A stretch of 64,000 nucleotides of DNA from Lentzea waywayandensis. GTDB taxonomy: Bacteria; Actinomycetota; Actinomycetes; Mycobacteriales; Pseudonocardiaceae. Both the position numbers and the translations under genes were made by a program. Below, in pieces: positions 39,200-47,614 of the stretch. The stretch covers positions 310,001 through 374,000 of the forward strand of contig NZ_FOYL01000008.1 of the NCBI RefSeq assembly GCF_900115955.1, written 5' to 3'. The first letter of the stretch is position 1. Each line of letters opens with the position of its first letter. The notes beneath the pieces are model-generated. The model was given only the letters and a program-made list of their open reading frames with translations, ran no database searches and was not told the origin of the DNA.

Positions 39200-41185
39200 G
39201 TGGCGCCCGTTGAGTTCACCGTCACCGGTGGTGAAGGTTCACCACTGGACTTCGTCGCGGCCCTGACACCCGCGTCCTCCCTGGTCGTGATCACCGATCC
39301 GGGCGGGTGGGCGCAGGTCAGCCAGGGGCTGGCCGTCGGATCGACCACGTCGGCCGTGGTCACGACCGAGGTGCGGGTGCTGCGGTTCGCGGTGCTCGAT
39401 CTGCGTCACTTCTCGTCGGCCTCGTCGCTGCCGTCGCTCTCGGACGTGCCCGGCGACGTCGTGGCTCTGCACGACACGCGCTCGTGGGACTCGGCTCCGG
39501 TGGTCGCGTCGTTGCGCGGGCTCGGCCGGCCGGTCGTTCTCTTCACCGCCGTGCACACGTGGGTGTCCGGTGTGGACGCTTCCTCGGCGCTGATCGGGTG
39601 GAGCGCGCCGCACGTCGTCCTCGCCGTGCCGCGGGGTTCCGGCGAGGGACGGCTCGAGGACGTCCTCTGGCAGTTCCGGGAGCTGGAACGGCGGGGTGCG
39701 ATGACCTACACCTCCCTGCCCGCGCCGCCGGTGGTCGCGGACCGCGCGGTCACCGTGATGGTCGCCCTGCCCGGAGCCACCGAGGGCATCGCGGGAGCGT
39801 TGCGGCCCGGCGCGGACTACGAGGTGTGGGCGCGCGTCGGGGCGCACAACACCGTGCTGCCCGGAGACCTCGGGCTGCGGGCCGTGCTGAGCATGCCGGG
39901 GCGTCCGGTCCAGGCCGAGTCGTTCGTGCTGCCCGCCGAGGGGCCCAGTTCGTGGGTGAGCTTCGAGGTCACCACGCCGTACGCCTCGGTGCCGTGGACC
40001 GGTGAGCTGGTCATCTACCACGGCGTCGTGCCGGTGCACGTCCAGCAGGTCGTGCTGCCGGTCGGCGCGGGGGAGTCCCGCACGGTGCCGCGGCTGAAGC
40101 TCTCCCGCACGTTCGCCGATCTCGCGCCCACGCCGTCGCGGGCGGCCTCGATCCTGGTGCTCGGCGACCGGGCCCTGGTGTCGGCGGGCGGGGTGCCGTC
40201 GTGGGTCAGCCTGGCCGGCTGCGCGCTGCCGCTGCCGGCGTTGTCCGGGCTGGATCCCTGGTACGGCAAGGACTTTCCGGCCTACTGCGCCGATCTCGCG
40301 TTCCTCGCCCGGCAGGGATCGGCGGTGTACTCGCGGCTGTTCGGCGATCTCGGGCTCGCCGACGCCGTCCGGCGGGCCGCGCGGGTGACCGGTCGTCCGG
40401 CCGGGCTGATGGTGGCGTCCCCCGGCACCGGGTCGGTGCCGTGGCCGATGATCTACGACCTGCCGTTCGAGGACGGGCCGCACCGGCTGTGCGCGTCGGT
40501 TGGGCAGTTCGGGCCGTTCGGTGCCGGGGGAGAGGTGCCCGCGCACTGCCCGGTCGCCGATCACAGCGGGAACGTGTTGTGCCCCTTCGGTTTCTGGGGT
40601 CTGTCCAGCGTGCTGGAGCACCCGGCCGGGCCGCTGGTGGCGCGCGTCTCGCCGCGCCCGTGGCCGTTCGAGATGACGATGGCGGTCGACGCGGGGATGG
40701 ATCGAGGCCTCACCGACCGGCACGTCACGGAGCTGATGTCGCAGATCTCGCCGGAGTCCGTGTCCTCGGCCTACGTCACCCCCGCCGAGCTGGGACGGGT
40801 GCTGGCCGGCGAGTCGATGGACGTCGTCCACCTGCACTTCCGCGAGGGGTTCCTCGACGCCGAGGAGATCGCACGGTGGGACCGCGAGGGCGTGTGGCCG
40901 CGTCCGCACTGGCCCGTGCGCAAGCCGTTGGTCGTGGGGACGTCACCGATGGCGGGCCTGGTGTCCTCGTTCGTCGAGCACGGCGCGTCGGGCGTCATCA
41001 GTCCCGAGGTCGCCGTGCCGCAGGACATGGCCGGCTGGGTGACGGGAATGGTGCTGTCGCGGCTGGCTTCCGGTCTGAGCGCAGGAGAGGCGTTGCGGCA
41101 GGTCCGCTGGGAGATGCTCAGTCGTGGCAACGTGATGGGGCTCGCGTACGCGCTGTACGGCAGCGCGGATCTCCGGGTTCGCTGA
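39200..41185 (+). CDS. CHAT-domain-like protein with substituted catalytic dyad
   Basis: 661 residues from GTG 39200; no clear Shine-Dalgarno is seen and the frame opens at 39143 inside ctaB. The C-terminal part follows actinobacterial CHAT proteins: VPWPMIYDLPFE, CPFGFWGLSSVLEHP, then VVHLHFREG (about residues 541-549) where active members have a CHG/HG-type catalytic His, PLVVGTSPMAG (about 575-585) where they have a catalytic Cys, then SGVISPEVAVPQD and LSAGEALRQVRWEMLSRGN. Both catalytic positions thus appear lost. The N-terminal 330 residues hold flavodoxin-like and beta-sandwich segments. No membrane segment. A small three-helix protein follows at 41218. Confidence 0.7.
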   Translation: MAPVEFTVTGGEGSPLDFVAALTPASSLVVITDPGGWAQVSQGLAVGSTTSAVVTTEVRVLRFAVLDLRHFSSASSLPSLSDVPGDVVALHDTRSWDSAPVVASLRGLGRPVVLFTAVHTWVSGVDASSALIGWSAPHVVLAVPRGSGEGRLEDVLWQFRELERRGAMTYTSLPAPPVVADRAVTVMVALPGATEGIAGALRPGADYEVWARVGAHNTVLPGDLGLRAVLSMPGRPVQAESFVLPAEGPSSWVSFEVTTPYASVPWTGELVIYHGVVPVHVQQVVLPVGAGESRTVPRLKLSRTFADLAPTPSRAASILVLGDRALVSAGGVPSWVSLAGCALPLPALSGLDPWYGKDFPAYCADLAFLARQGSAVYSRLFGDLGLADAVRRAARVTGRPAGLMVASPGTGSVPWPMIYDLPFEDGPHRLCASVGQFGPFGAGGEVPAHCPVADHSGNVLCPFGFWGLSSVLEHPAGPLVARVSPRPWPFEMTMAVDAGMDRGLTDRHVTELMSQISPESVSSAYVTPAELGRVLAGESMDVVHLHFREGFLDAEEIARWDREGVWPRPHWPVRKPLVVGTSPMAGLVSSFVEHGASGVISPEVAVPQDMAGWVTGMVLSRLASGLSAGEALRQVRWEMLSRGNVMGLAYALYGSADLRVR

Positions 41186-41217
41186 ACCGACGGCGTTGGC
41201 TGATCGTTTACCTGGGC

Positions 41218-41466
41218 ATGCTGAACTCGCAGGCTCAGATCCGTCAGGCCGTCGCGGAACTGACCGAGGCCTTCGGTGACCGGGTGCCGGACGAGGTGAT
41301 CCACGAGGTCGCCGTCGCCACGCACGTCGAACTACGCCGCACCGCGACCGTGCACGCTCATCTCGCCGTGCTCACCGCGCGACGTGCGGCCCGTGAACTC
41401 GCGTTCACCGCCATCGGGGTCACGATGCCTCAACAGCAGACGGCGGGCCTCACGCCTGCTCGCTGA
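41218..41466 (+). CDS. three-helix-bundle dimerisation domain protein
   Basis: 82 residues. The pattern VAELTEAFGDRVPDEVIHEV followed by helices rich in Ala/Arg and ending VLTARRAARELAFTA matches the short dimerisation domain often found in actinobacteria alone or in front of arsenate reductase-like enzymes. The ATG at 41218 lies 32 bases after the CHAT-like gene, so the two are probably co-transcribed. The 3' end overlaps the convergent gene at 41450 by 17 bases. Confidence 0.7.
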   Translation: MLNSQAQIRQAVAELTEAFGDRVPDEVIHEVAVATHVELRRTATVHAHLAVLTARRAARELAFTAIGVTMPQQQTAGLTPAR

Positions 41467-41812
41467 CCCGTAAATAGACGGTCTCGGCGCGGCTCACGGC
41501 CGTGCGCGCAAGGCGTGACAACTCACTGAGGTGCGCGAACGCGGCATGGAAGTCCATGTCGACGAGAGGCGCCCACGACAGTGCGACGTCGTGCATGCGT
41601 GCCGGATCGGCTTTGACGAGCTGCGCCACGAGGGCATCAGGGAGCGCGACAACGTTGTCGTCGGGCAGAGGCGCCCACACCTCGTTGAACACCTCATGCC
41701 ACACGACGACTGCTTCGCGCGGGTCGTAGTCACCGGCGGCGACCGACTCCGTGCCGTTTTCGACGAAGAACGCGCTCAGGACGCCACCTTGGTCAGCAGG
41801 TCCTCGACGCAC
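41450..41812 (-). CDS. hypothetical protein, last gene of a four-gene operon
   Basis: Up to 120 residues. The ATG at 41812 lies within the end of the HD gene; a CTG at 41781 that touches the HD gene stop has AAGGTGG upstream and would give a 110-residue protein starting with LSAFFVENG, which fits translational coupling. It is acidic and helical with EAVVVWHEVFNEVWAPLPDD and no known motif. It is the last gene after a membrane protein, a cupin-like protein and an HD protein. Confidence 0.6.
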   Translation of the reverse strand: MRRGPADQGGVLSAFFVENGTESVAAGDYDPREAVVVWHEVFNEVWAPLPDDNVVALPDALVAQLVKADPARMHDVALSWAPLVDMDFHAAFAHLSELSRLARTAVSRAETVYLRVSEQA

Positions 41813-42429
41813 GGGTCGTCGAGGGACTCAACGATGCACTTCCACAACAGGAGGTTCGTCTCGGCCCACCTGGTGTAGGTCGCGGCGGCCTCCGAGTCGT
41901 AAAAGTAGTAGCCCTCGTCGGCTTTGCCCACCTGCTCGCCCACGATCTTGTACGCGAGCTCGCGCAACGTGATGCCGTTCTCCTGGAGGTACTTGTGCGC
42001 CAGGACGACCGGCGTGACCGGCAGTGCCTTGAACAGCGTGTCCGCGTCGGACAACGCCTGTGCCTCCAGCGAGATGTCGCGGGAGCGCGTGCGCATCTCG
42101 GCCTCGACGACGATCCGCTCGATCCACTCGATGTCGCCCAGGGCGACGCCGGCGACGAACAGGACCTTGCGGCGCAACGCCTCGCCGTCCGTGGGCAGCG
42201 AGTTGCGGCGGACCATGTAGTTGAGGTCGTGCACCAGCGCCGCGACCTCGACGATGTCTCGCGCAGCCCCGTTGCGCTCGGCGAAGTGCACGGACTTGTC
42301 CCGGACGAAGCTCACGTGGTGCCAGCCGTGGAACTGCAGCTTCGCGGCCAGGTCCTCGCACAGCCGCCTCACGCGCTGCTCCACGTCCGCGATGACAGAC
42401 CTCGGAATCAATGTGCGCGTACGCATCAT
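41776..42429 (-). CDS. HD-domain phosphohydrolase
   Basis: 217 residues. Metal ligands fit the HD fold: His in FHGWHHVSFV, the His-Asp pair in AALVHDLNY, and Asp in LSDADTLFKA. HD proteins of this size hydrolyse phosphate bonds in nucleotides or related signals; the substrate is not known. The ATG lies 57 bases after the cupin-like gene. The stop overlaps the next gene, indicating coupling. Part of the 44145-41450 operon with a two-helix membrane protein. Confidence 0.82.
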   Translation of the reverse strand: MMRTRTLIPRSVIADVEQRVRRLCEDLAAKLQFHGWHHVSFVRDKSVHFAERNGAARDIVEVAALVHDLNYMVRRNSLPTDGEALRRKVLFVAGVALGDIEWIERIVVEAEMRTRSRDISLEAQALSDADTLFKALPVTPVVLAHKYLQENGITLRELAYKIVGEQVGKADEGYYFYDSEAAATYTRWAETNLLLWKCIVESLDDPCVEDLLTKVAS

Positions 42430-42486
42430 CAGCCCTCCTGACAGGTGGGCTGATGGTAAGCGTGTCGCAGGGACCTCAGTGAGGCT

Positions 42487-43134
42487 TCAGAGGTGGTTCG
42501 TCAGATCCTCCAGTCGGTCCTCCACCGGCACGTGCCGGTGGCTGATTCCGGTGTCCGGGTCGTAGCTGAGGCTCCACGGGTTCACGGCGCGTGACTTGAC
42601 CAGGAACGTCATGGTCCCGTCCGCTGCTCGTGGGATGCGGTGGAACTCGTGCGCGAGCATCGTGCCGGTGGTGCCCTCGGCGCACTGGGTGCGGTTCGTG
42701 AGTTCCGTGCCGACGACCGTGCGGCCACCGACACCGAGCCGGGCGTCGAAACGTTCGTGCAGGTAGGCACCGCTCAGGATGGTGGTGCAGAAGTGGTAGC
42801 GGTGGTTGTGCACCGAGTCGGCGTAGCCGGCCCGCCAGTCGCCCAGCGGTTTGTACTCGTGCAGCCAGAACGTGAACGGTTCGTCCGCCTCGTCGCGCAG
42901 GCACCACGCGAAATGCGTCGTCGTCTCGCGTGAATGCGCGATCACCCAGGTCGCCTCCTGGGGTGTGAGGCCGTCGATGTACGCGCGAAGCTCTTTGCGC
43001 AATCCGGGCCGGGCCGCCCACTCGCGAAACCACGTGCCGACATCGGCCCAGTGGTCCACCACGGGAAATTCGGCGCGCTTCACCCGAGCGGCGAGCTCCT
43101 CGAGCGCGGACAACCCGGTGAACTCGGCTAGCAA
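42487..43134 (-). CDS. cupin-like protein
   Basis: 215 residues. The central motif VHNHRYHFCTTILSGAYLHE has the His-x-His spacing and following Gly of a cupin metal site, and THFAWCLRDE lies upstream. Family cannot be fixed further; it could be a dioxygenase or a ligand-binding cupin. The TTG start at 43134 is supported by GAGGAG about 10 bases upstream, which overlaps the end of the membrane protein gene, so the two are coupled. Second gene of the operon. Confidence 0.6.
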   Translation of the reverse strand: MLAEFTGLSALEELAARVKRAEFPVVDHWADVGTWFREWAARPGLRKELRAYIDGLTPQEATWVIAHSRETTTHFAWCLRDEADEPFTFWLHEYKPLGDWRAGYADSVHNHRYHFCTTILSGAYLHERFDARLGVGGRTVVGTELTNRTQCAEGTTGTMLAHEFHRIPRAADGTMTFLVKSRAVNPWSLSYDPDTGISHRHVPVEDRLEDLTNHL

Positions 43135-43140
43135 GATCGA

Positions 43141-44145
43141 TCAGCTCCTCAACTGAGCGGATGCGGAGAATTCGCGACGGAATGCGTGGAACTTGCCTTC
43201 GAGCTCCGTGAAACCGTCGATGGTGAGTGTCTCGCCGGTGATCTTCTCGAACAGCGCCACGAAGTCGTTTCTGGAAGTCGCTGGCGTGATGGCGAAGTGG
43301 TAGCCGGCCTTGGAATTGCTGATGCGCAGGAACTCCGCGCGTTCCATCGCGTAAAGGAACGAACTTTCGGTGAACCTGAGCGTGCGCGGATACGGCCTGA
43401 GCACTCCCGCGGTGTTGCTGTAGAGCGTGAGCCACGCCGAGTCGTCGAACAGCTCGAGCCGATCGAGCGGCGGATCCGAAACGATGGTGACGTCGATCCT
43501 GGAACACCGGCTGCGCGCCGCGTAGAGCCCGACGAGCCCGATGCCGATCTGCTCCTTGAGCCGTTTCTGGATCTCGTCGTAGTCCCCGTCCGCGCCTTCG
43601 TTGCGCAACAGGTACCTCGCGCGCCCGCTGATGGCGTTGTCGTCGCGCGGGTCGGCCAGCACGGCCCTGAGCTCGCACTCCGTCTGGCTGAGCAGCACCC
43701 TGCCCGCCGCGTACCGGCCCGCGAACCCGCGGAAGCAGTACAGCCGCGTCCGCTCCAGGTCCTGCATCATGAGCTGGTTGAACACCGGATCCGGCTTGGC
43801 CGTCGGCTCGAACACGTGACTGGGGAAGAACTCGCGATCGAGCGCCCGATACTCCTGGGTGAGCTCTATGAGTGCCTTGCGACTCTCCTCGATCACCGGA
43901 GCGAGAAGCGCCTTCTGCGCCGCTTTAGAGGTGATCAACGTCTGCGTGAAGCTCACGACCGCCGAAATGAGAGTGCCGGTACCCAGCGCTGTCAGCAGGT
44001 TTCTCGCTGTCCCGGAATCCATTTGACTGGAAATGGCCAGCGACGCACCCGACGTCACGACGAGTATGAGGAGGAGCAACCCGGTCCGAGTCCAGAACAA
44101 CTCCTGGATCAGGTTGCTGCGGATGCCTCCGGCCTCCGCGGACAC
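43141..44145 (-). CDS. two-helix membrane protein with unknown cytoplasmic domain
   Basis: 334 residues from a GTG. Membrane helices lie at about 21-38 and 48-68 (GLLLLILVVTSGASLAI and LLTALGTGTLISAVVSF), close together with a short loop. A cytoplasmic domain of about 260 residues follows, with a helical connector (KALIELTQEYRALDREFF), then alpha/beta segments such as RTRLYCFRGFAGRYAAG, SRCSRIDVTIVSD, DRLELFDDSAWLTLYSN and RAEFLRISNSKAGYHFAI. I do not recognise the family. It heads a four-gene operon with cupin-like and HD proteins. Confidence 0.72.
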   Translation of the reverse strand: MSAEAGGIRSNLIQELFWTRTGLLLLILVVTSGASLAISSQMDSGTARNLLTALGTGTLISAVVSFTQTLITSKAAQKALLAPVIEESRKALIELTQEYRALDREFFPSHVFEPTAKPDPVFNQLMMQDLERTRLYCFRGFAGRYAAGRVLLSQTECELRAVLADPRDDNAISGRARYLLRNEGADGDYDEIQKRLKEQIGIGLVGLYAARSRCSRIDVTIVSDPPLDRLELFDDSAWLTLYSNTAGVLRPYPRTLRFTESSFLYAMERAEFLRISNSKAGYHFAITPATSRNDFVALFEKITGETLTIDGFTELEGKFHAFRREFSASAQLRS

Positions 44146-44531
44146 GAGTCTCCACCTCCCGGGTCACCAGATTGGCTGCTACCCGAACGGACGAATGCGG
44201 TCGGTGTCCGATCAAGTGCGAGGAGTTACTGTACGCGTCGGTCAAAAGATAAGGAAGCTGCTATTCGTGCGACATTCAGGACCGGAATAACCGCCCTTGG
44301 GCCCAGTCGCCGACCCGTATCCGTGCACTTCGGTGACGCCCAGTCGCCACCCACCCCGTGCGTGTCGGATGAGGGTGACCCACCCACCCGAACGCGCCCA
44401 CGGTGAGTGTTTTAGCCCGCCCGGCCGTTGCCGCCTCTGCTCCGGCAGGCCGAGTCGTCCGGCGGCCTTCAGGGCGAGGTCGTGCGGCCTGCTACACGCC
44501 GCTCACACGCGTCCGAATACGCTCACCCACC
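44146..44531. other. divergent intergenic region, 386 bases
   Basis: Separates the 2-TM membrane protein (minus) from the FKBP lipoprotein (plus) and must hold both promoters. No convincing gene, long inverted repeat or riboswitch-like structure was seen; the A+T-richest stretch is near 44235-44275, a plausible promoter area for the minus-strand operon. Confidence 0.5.
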
Positions 44532-45047
44532 ATGCGTAACGTCCTGCTCATCGCGTCCCTGGCGCTCGTGGCGGCCACCGGCCTCGCCGGCTGCGGCAGC
44601 TCGGCCCAGCCCTCGGCCGGCGCGCCCACGACCCCCTGCAAGGCCGACGACTTCAAGGTCACCGGCGACTTCGGTGCGGCGCCCAAGGTCGAGATCCCCG
44701 CCTGCAAGCCCACCGACGAGCTCGTCATCAAGGACCTGGTGCAGGGCACCGGCGCCGAGGTGAAGGCGGGCACGACGGCCTCGGTCAACTACCAGCTCAC
44801 CACGTTCTCCGACAAGAAGATCCTCGACAGCTCCTTCGAGCGCGGCGAGCCGTTCGACGTCGAGAACGTCGGCCAGGCGCCGGTCATCGACGGCTGGAAC
44901 GAGGGCATCGTCGGGCTCAAGGAGAAGGGCCGCCGGCTGCTGATCGTGCCGCCCGCCAAGGGCTACGGCCAGGGCGGTCAGGGCATCAAGGCGAACGAGA
45001 CGCTCGTGTTCGTCATCGACGGCGTGAAGGTCACCCCCGCCGCCTGA
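44532..45047 (+). CDS. FKBP-type peptidyl-prolyl isomerase lipoprotein
   Basis: 171 residues. A lipoprotein signal ends at LAGC with Cys21. After a Ser/Pro linker comes one FKBP domain: VNYQLTTFSDKKILDSSFERGEPFDVENVG, shortened here, then VIDGWNEGIVGLKEKGRR and the C-terminal strand ETLVFVIDGVKV; the family residues Tyr, Phe, Asp, Val, Ile and Trp line the pocket. It should aid folding of exported proteins at the outer face of the membrane. A hairpin terminator follows 13 bases after the stop. The frame is open upstream to 44403 but the ATG at 44532 fits the signal peptide. Confidence 0.93.
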   Translation: MRNVLLIASLALVAATGLAGCGSSAQPSAGAPTTPCKADDFKVTGDFGAAPKVEIPACKPTDELVIKDLVQGTGAEVKAGTTASVNYQLTTFSDKKILDSSFERGEPFDVENVGQAPVIDGWNEGIVGLKEKGRRLLIVPPAKGYGQGGQGIKANETLVFVIDGVKVTPAA

Positions 45048-45059
45048 CGCGAAACGAAA

Positions 45060-45083
45060 CGGCCCCTCGCATCCGAGGGGCCG
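45060..45083. terminator. hairpin terminator between FKBP gene and qor
   Basis: CGGCCCCTC (45060-45068) and GAGGGGCCG (45075-45083) form a perfect 9-bp stem around a 6-base loop, placed between two convergent genes. Confidence 0.88.
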
Positions 45084-45095
45084 CTTCTCGTCACG

Positions 45096-46037
45096 TCACG
45101 GCAGAAGCAGCAGCTTGCCGGTCGTCTTGCGCGACTGGAGGTCGGTGTGCGCCTGCGCCGCCTCCTCCAGCTTGTACCGGCCGCCGATCCGGATGTTCAG
45201 TTCACCGGACACGATCGCCCCGAACAGGTCCGAGGCCCGCCAGTCGAGTTCCGCGCGGTCGAGCAGGTAGGCCCCGGTCGACGGACGCGTCAGGTACACG
45301 GACCCGGCCGCGTTGAGCCGCTGCGGGTCCACCGGCGGCACCGGCCCGGACGACGCCCCGAACAGCGCCAGCGTTCCGCGCGGCTTCAACGAGGCCAGCG
45401 ACTGGTCGAACGTGTCGGCGCCGACCCCGTCGTAGACGACGTCGACCTTCTCGATCTGCGAGGCGAAGTCGCCGTACCGCAGCACCTGGTCCGCGCCGGC
45501 CTCCCGGCACAGCGCCTCCTTCTCGTCGGTCGACACCGTCGCGACGACGGTGGCGCCCTTCGACTTCACCCACTGCGTCAGCAGCAGCCCGACGCCACCG
45601 GCCGCCGCGTGCACCAGCACCCGGTCGCCCTCCTTCACCACGTACGTCGAGTGGATCAGGTAGTGCGCGGTGATGCCCTGGAGCAGAGCGGCCGCGGCGA
45701 GTTCGACGTCCAGCTCGCCGGGCACCCGGACCGCGGACGCCGCGGGCACCACGACCTCCTCGGCGTAGCTGCCCAGCACACCCATCCAGGCGACCTTGTC
45801 GCCGACGGCGAAGTCCGGGGAGTTCGAGACGACGACCTCGCCGGCACCTTCGAGCCCCAGGGCCGTGGGCAGCGGGATCGGGTACTGGCCGCTGCGCTGG
45901 TACGTGTCGATGTAGTTGACGCCCGCCGCGGCCACCTTCACCAGCAGTTCGCCGTCACCGGCCACGGGCGACGGCACGTCGGCGTACTCCAGCACCTCCG
46001 GGCCACCGGCCGAACGCACCACCACTGCCTTGGGCAT
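45096..46037 (-). CDS. qor: quinone oxidoreductase (zinc-independent MDR family)
   Basis: 313 residues. It reduces quinones with NADPH. The N-terminal GroES-like domain has GLEGAGEVV; the NADPH site is VHAAAGGVGLLLTQW; structural zinc cysteines are absent as in QOR enzymes. In Mycobacterium this gene also lies between ctaB and ctaA, so it is part of the conserved backbone. It is convergent with the FKBP gene and divergent from the GH128-like gene. Confidence 0.92.
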   Translation of the reverse strand: MPKAVVVRSAGGPEVLEYADVPSPVAGDGELLVKVAAAGVNYIDTYQRSGQYPIPLPTALGLEGAGEVVVSNSPDFAVGDKVAWMGVLGSYAEEVVVPAASAVRVPGELDVELAAAALLQGITAHYLIHSTYVVKEGDRVLVHAAAGGVGLLLTQWVKSKGATVVATVSTDEKEALCREAGADQVLRYGDFASQIEKVDVVYDGVGADTFDQSLASLKPRGTLALFGASSGPVPPVDPQRLNAAGSVYLTRPSTGAYLLDRAELDWRASDLFGAIVSGELNIRIGGRYKLEEAAQAHTDLQSRKTTGKLLLLP

Positions 46038-46144
46038 CTGTCCTCCTTGATCGACTCACCCTGCTCAACCCGGGCCGTGACCCCGATGTTCCCCTTCTCA
46101 GCTGGTGGGAGCAAAAGGAGCGCCAATCCTGGTAAGACCGATCC

Positions 46145-46933
46145 ATGCGAAAAACAACCCTGCTGCTGATCGCATGTCTGCTCCTCATGGGAGCGCTTCC
46201 ATCCCATGCCGCCTCCGCCAAGAAGGGCGTGAACGCGGCCGACGACCCCGGTCCGGCCGGCGCCGCCATGACCGCGCTGGACGCCCGCTGGTACTACACC
46301 TGGGCCTCGGACCGGCGAGGGATCCAGAGCACCGCCGAGTTCGTCCCGATGATCTGGGGCGCGGCCAGCGTGACCGACGCCGAGCTGGCCAAGGCGAAGG
46401 CCAACGGCCGGCAACTGCTGGGGTTCAACGAACCCGACATGGCGGGCCAGGCGAACATGACGGTCGAACGCGCGCTGGACCTGTGGCCACGCCTGCAGAG
46501 CACCGGACTGAGGCTCGGCGCCCCCGGCGTCGCGTTCGGCGGTGACGTCGCGGGCGGCTGGCTCGACCGGTTCATGGCGGGTGCGAAGGCGCGCAACCTG
46601 CGCGTCGACTTCATCCCGCTGCACTGGTACGGCCAGGACTTCTCCTCCGCGGCCACCGGGCACCTGGAGTCGTACCTGCGCAACGTCCACAACCGTTACA
46701 AGAAACCGATCTGGCTCACCGAGTACGCGCTGATCGACTGGCGCTCCGGCCGCGCGGTCTACCCGAGCCGGCAACAGCAGACCGCGTTCATCACCGCGTC
46801 GACCAGGATGCTCGACGGACTGTCCTTCGTGGAGCGTTACTCGTGGTTCACCCTGTCCACGAAGACAAGTCCGACCGGACTCTCCACCGGCACGGCGTTG
46901 ACGGCAGCCGGCCAGGCCTACCGGCCGGCCTAG
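46145..46933 (+). CDS. secreted GH128-like glycoside hydrolase
   Basis: 262 residues with a signal peptide ending near residue 23 (SHA-AS). The fold is a small TIM barrel of the Asl1/GH128 type: WYYTWASD, FVPMIWG, GFNEPDM with the acid/base Glu96, PLHWYG and WLTEYALID with the nucleophile Glu193, and SWFTLS. GH128 enzymes cleave beta-1,3-glucans. AAAGGAG lies upstream but at a long distance from the ATG. The gene ends in the first bases of a large palindromic element. Confidence 0.9.
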   Translation: MRKTTLLLIACLLLMGALPSHAASAKKGVNAADDPGPAGAAMTALDARWYYTWASDRRGIQSTAEFVPMIWGAASVTDAELAKAKANGRQLLGFNEPDMAGQANMTVERALDLWPRLQSTGLRLGAPGVAFGGDVAGGWLDRFMAGAKARNLRVDFIPLHWYGQDFSSAATGHLESYLRNVHNRYKKPIWLTEYALIDWRSGRAVYPSRQQQTAFITASTRMLDGLSFVERYSWFTLSTKTSPTGLSTGTALTAAGQAYRPA

Positions 46934-47095
46934 CCGCGTCCTGTAAGTCTCGTCCGCGATAGTCGCGGCCGAGGGCCCCGGAGGCGGCACCGCCGAAACG
47001 CCCGAATACGCCCGGTATGAGGGCGTTCCGGCGGCGCCGCCTCCGGGTCTCTCGCCCGTGACTCTCATCGAACGGACTTACAGGACACGGCTTAG
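46930..47095. repeat. 166-bp imperfect palindrome (MITE-like or superterminator element)
   Basis: About 73 bases at each end are near-perfect inverted copies around a loop of roughly 17 bases near 47004-47020. Ends read TAGCCGCGTCCTGTAAGTC on the left and GACTTACAGGACACGGCTTA on the right. It fills the gap between the convergent GH128-like gene and GNAT gene and supplies the stop codons of both. No transposase frame is inside. Confidence 0.85.
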
Positions 47096-47610
47096 CCGCG
47101 CACGTGCCGGTGTCCCTCGGTGGGGAACGCGGGAGGTGAGGCGGGGAGCAGTTCGTGCAGGACGTAGCCGCACCTGACCGCCACCCGGCAGGACGGGTGG
47201 TTGTCGACGGCGTGGATCAGGTCGAGCCGGGTGAGCGCGACCATGTCCTGGACGTCCAACGCCCACTGCGACAAGGTGTCCACCGCGCGGGAGGCGATTC
47301 CTCGCCCCCGCGCGTGGGCGGCGGTCCAGTAGCCGACCTCGGCTGTGCCGCCCGATCCCACCTTCACCACCACGTGGCCCAGCGGGGAGCGGTCGTCGGC
47401 GACTACGGCGAAGCTGAACCGGGTCGCCCTCGCCCAGCCGGTGGCCTGCGCGTCCAGCCACCGCCGGGCCTCGGCGTCGCCGGTCAGGGGCGCGGCCAGC
47501 CGGCGGCGCAGCACTGGATCGCGGTGCGCCGCCAGCAAAGCCGGGAGATCGTCCGACTGCCACGGCCGCAGTAGCAAGGCAGTGGCCGGTACGGGCAGGG
47601 CGATCGTCAC
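47092..47610 (-). CDS. GNAT-family N-acetyltransferase (RimJ/RimL type)
   Basis: 172 residues from GTG 47610. The order of motifs LLLRPWQSDDLPALLAAHRD, EVGYWTAAHARGRGIASRAV and a final HAVDNHPSCRVAVRCGYVL is that of RimJ/RimL-like acetyltransferases. The substrate is unknown. It begins 4 bases after the DUF885 gene, so both are in one operon; its stop lies in the right arm of the 166-bp palindrome. Confidence 0.9.
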   Translation of the reverse strand: MTIALPVPATALLLRPWQSDDLPALLAAHRDPVLRRRLAAPLTGDAEARRWLDAQATGWARATRFSFAVVADDRSPLGHVVVKVGSGGTAEVGYWTAAHARGRGIASRAVDTLSQWALDVQDMVALTRLDLIHAVDNHPSCRVAVRCGYVLHELLPASPPAFPTEGHRHVRG

Positions 47611-47614
47611 GCCA

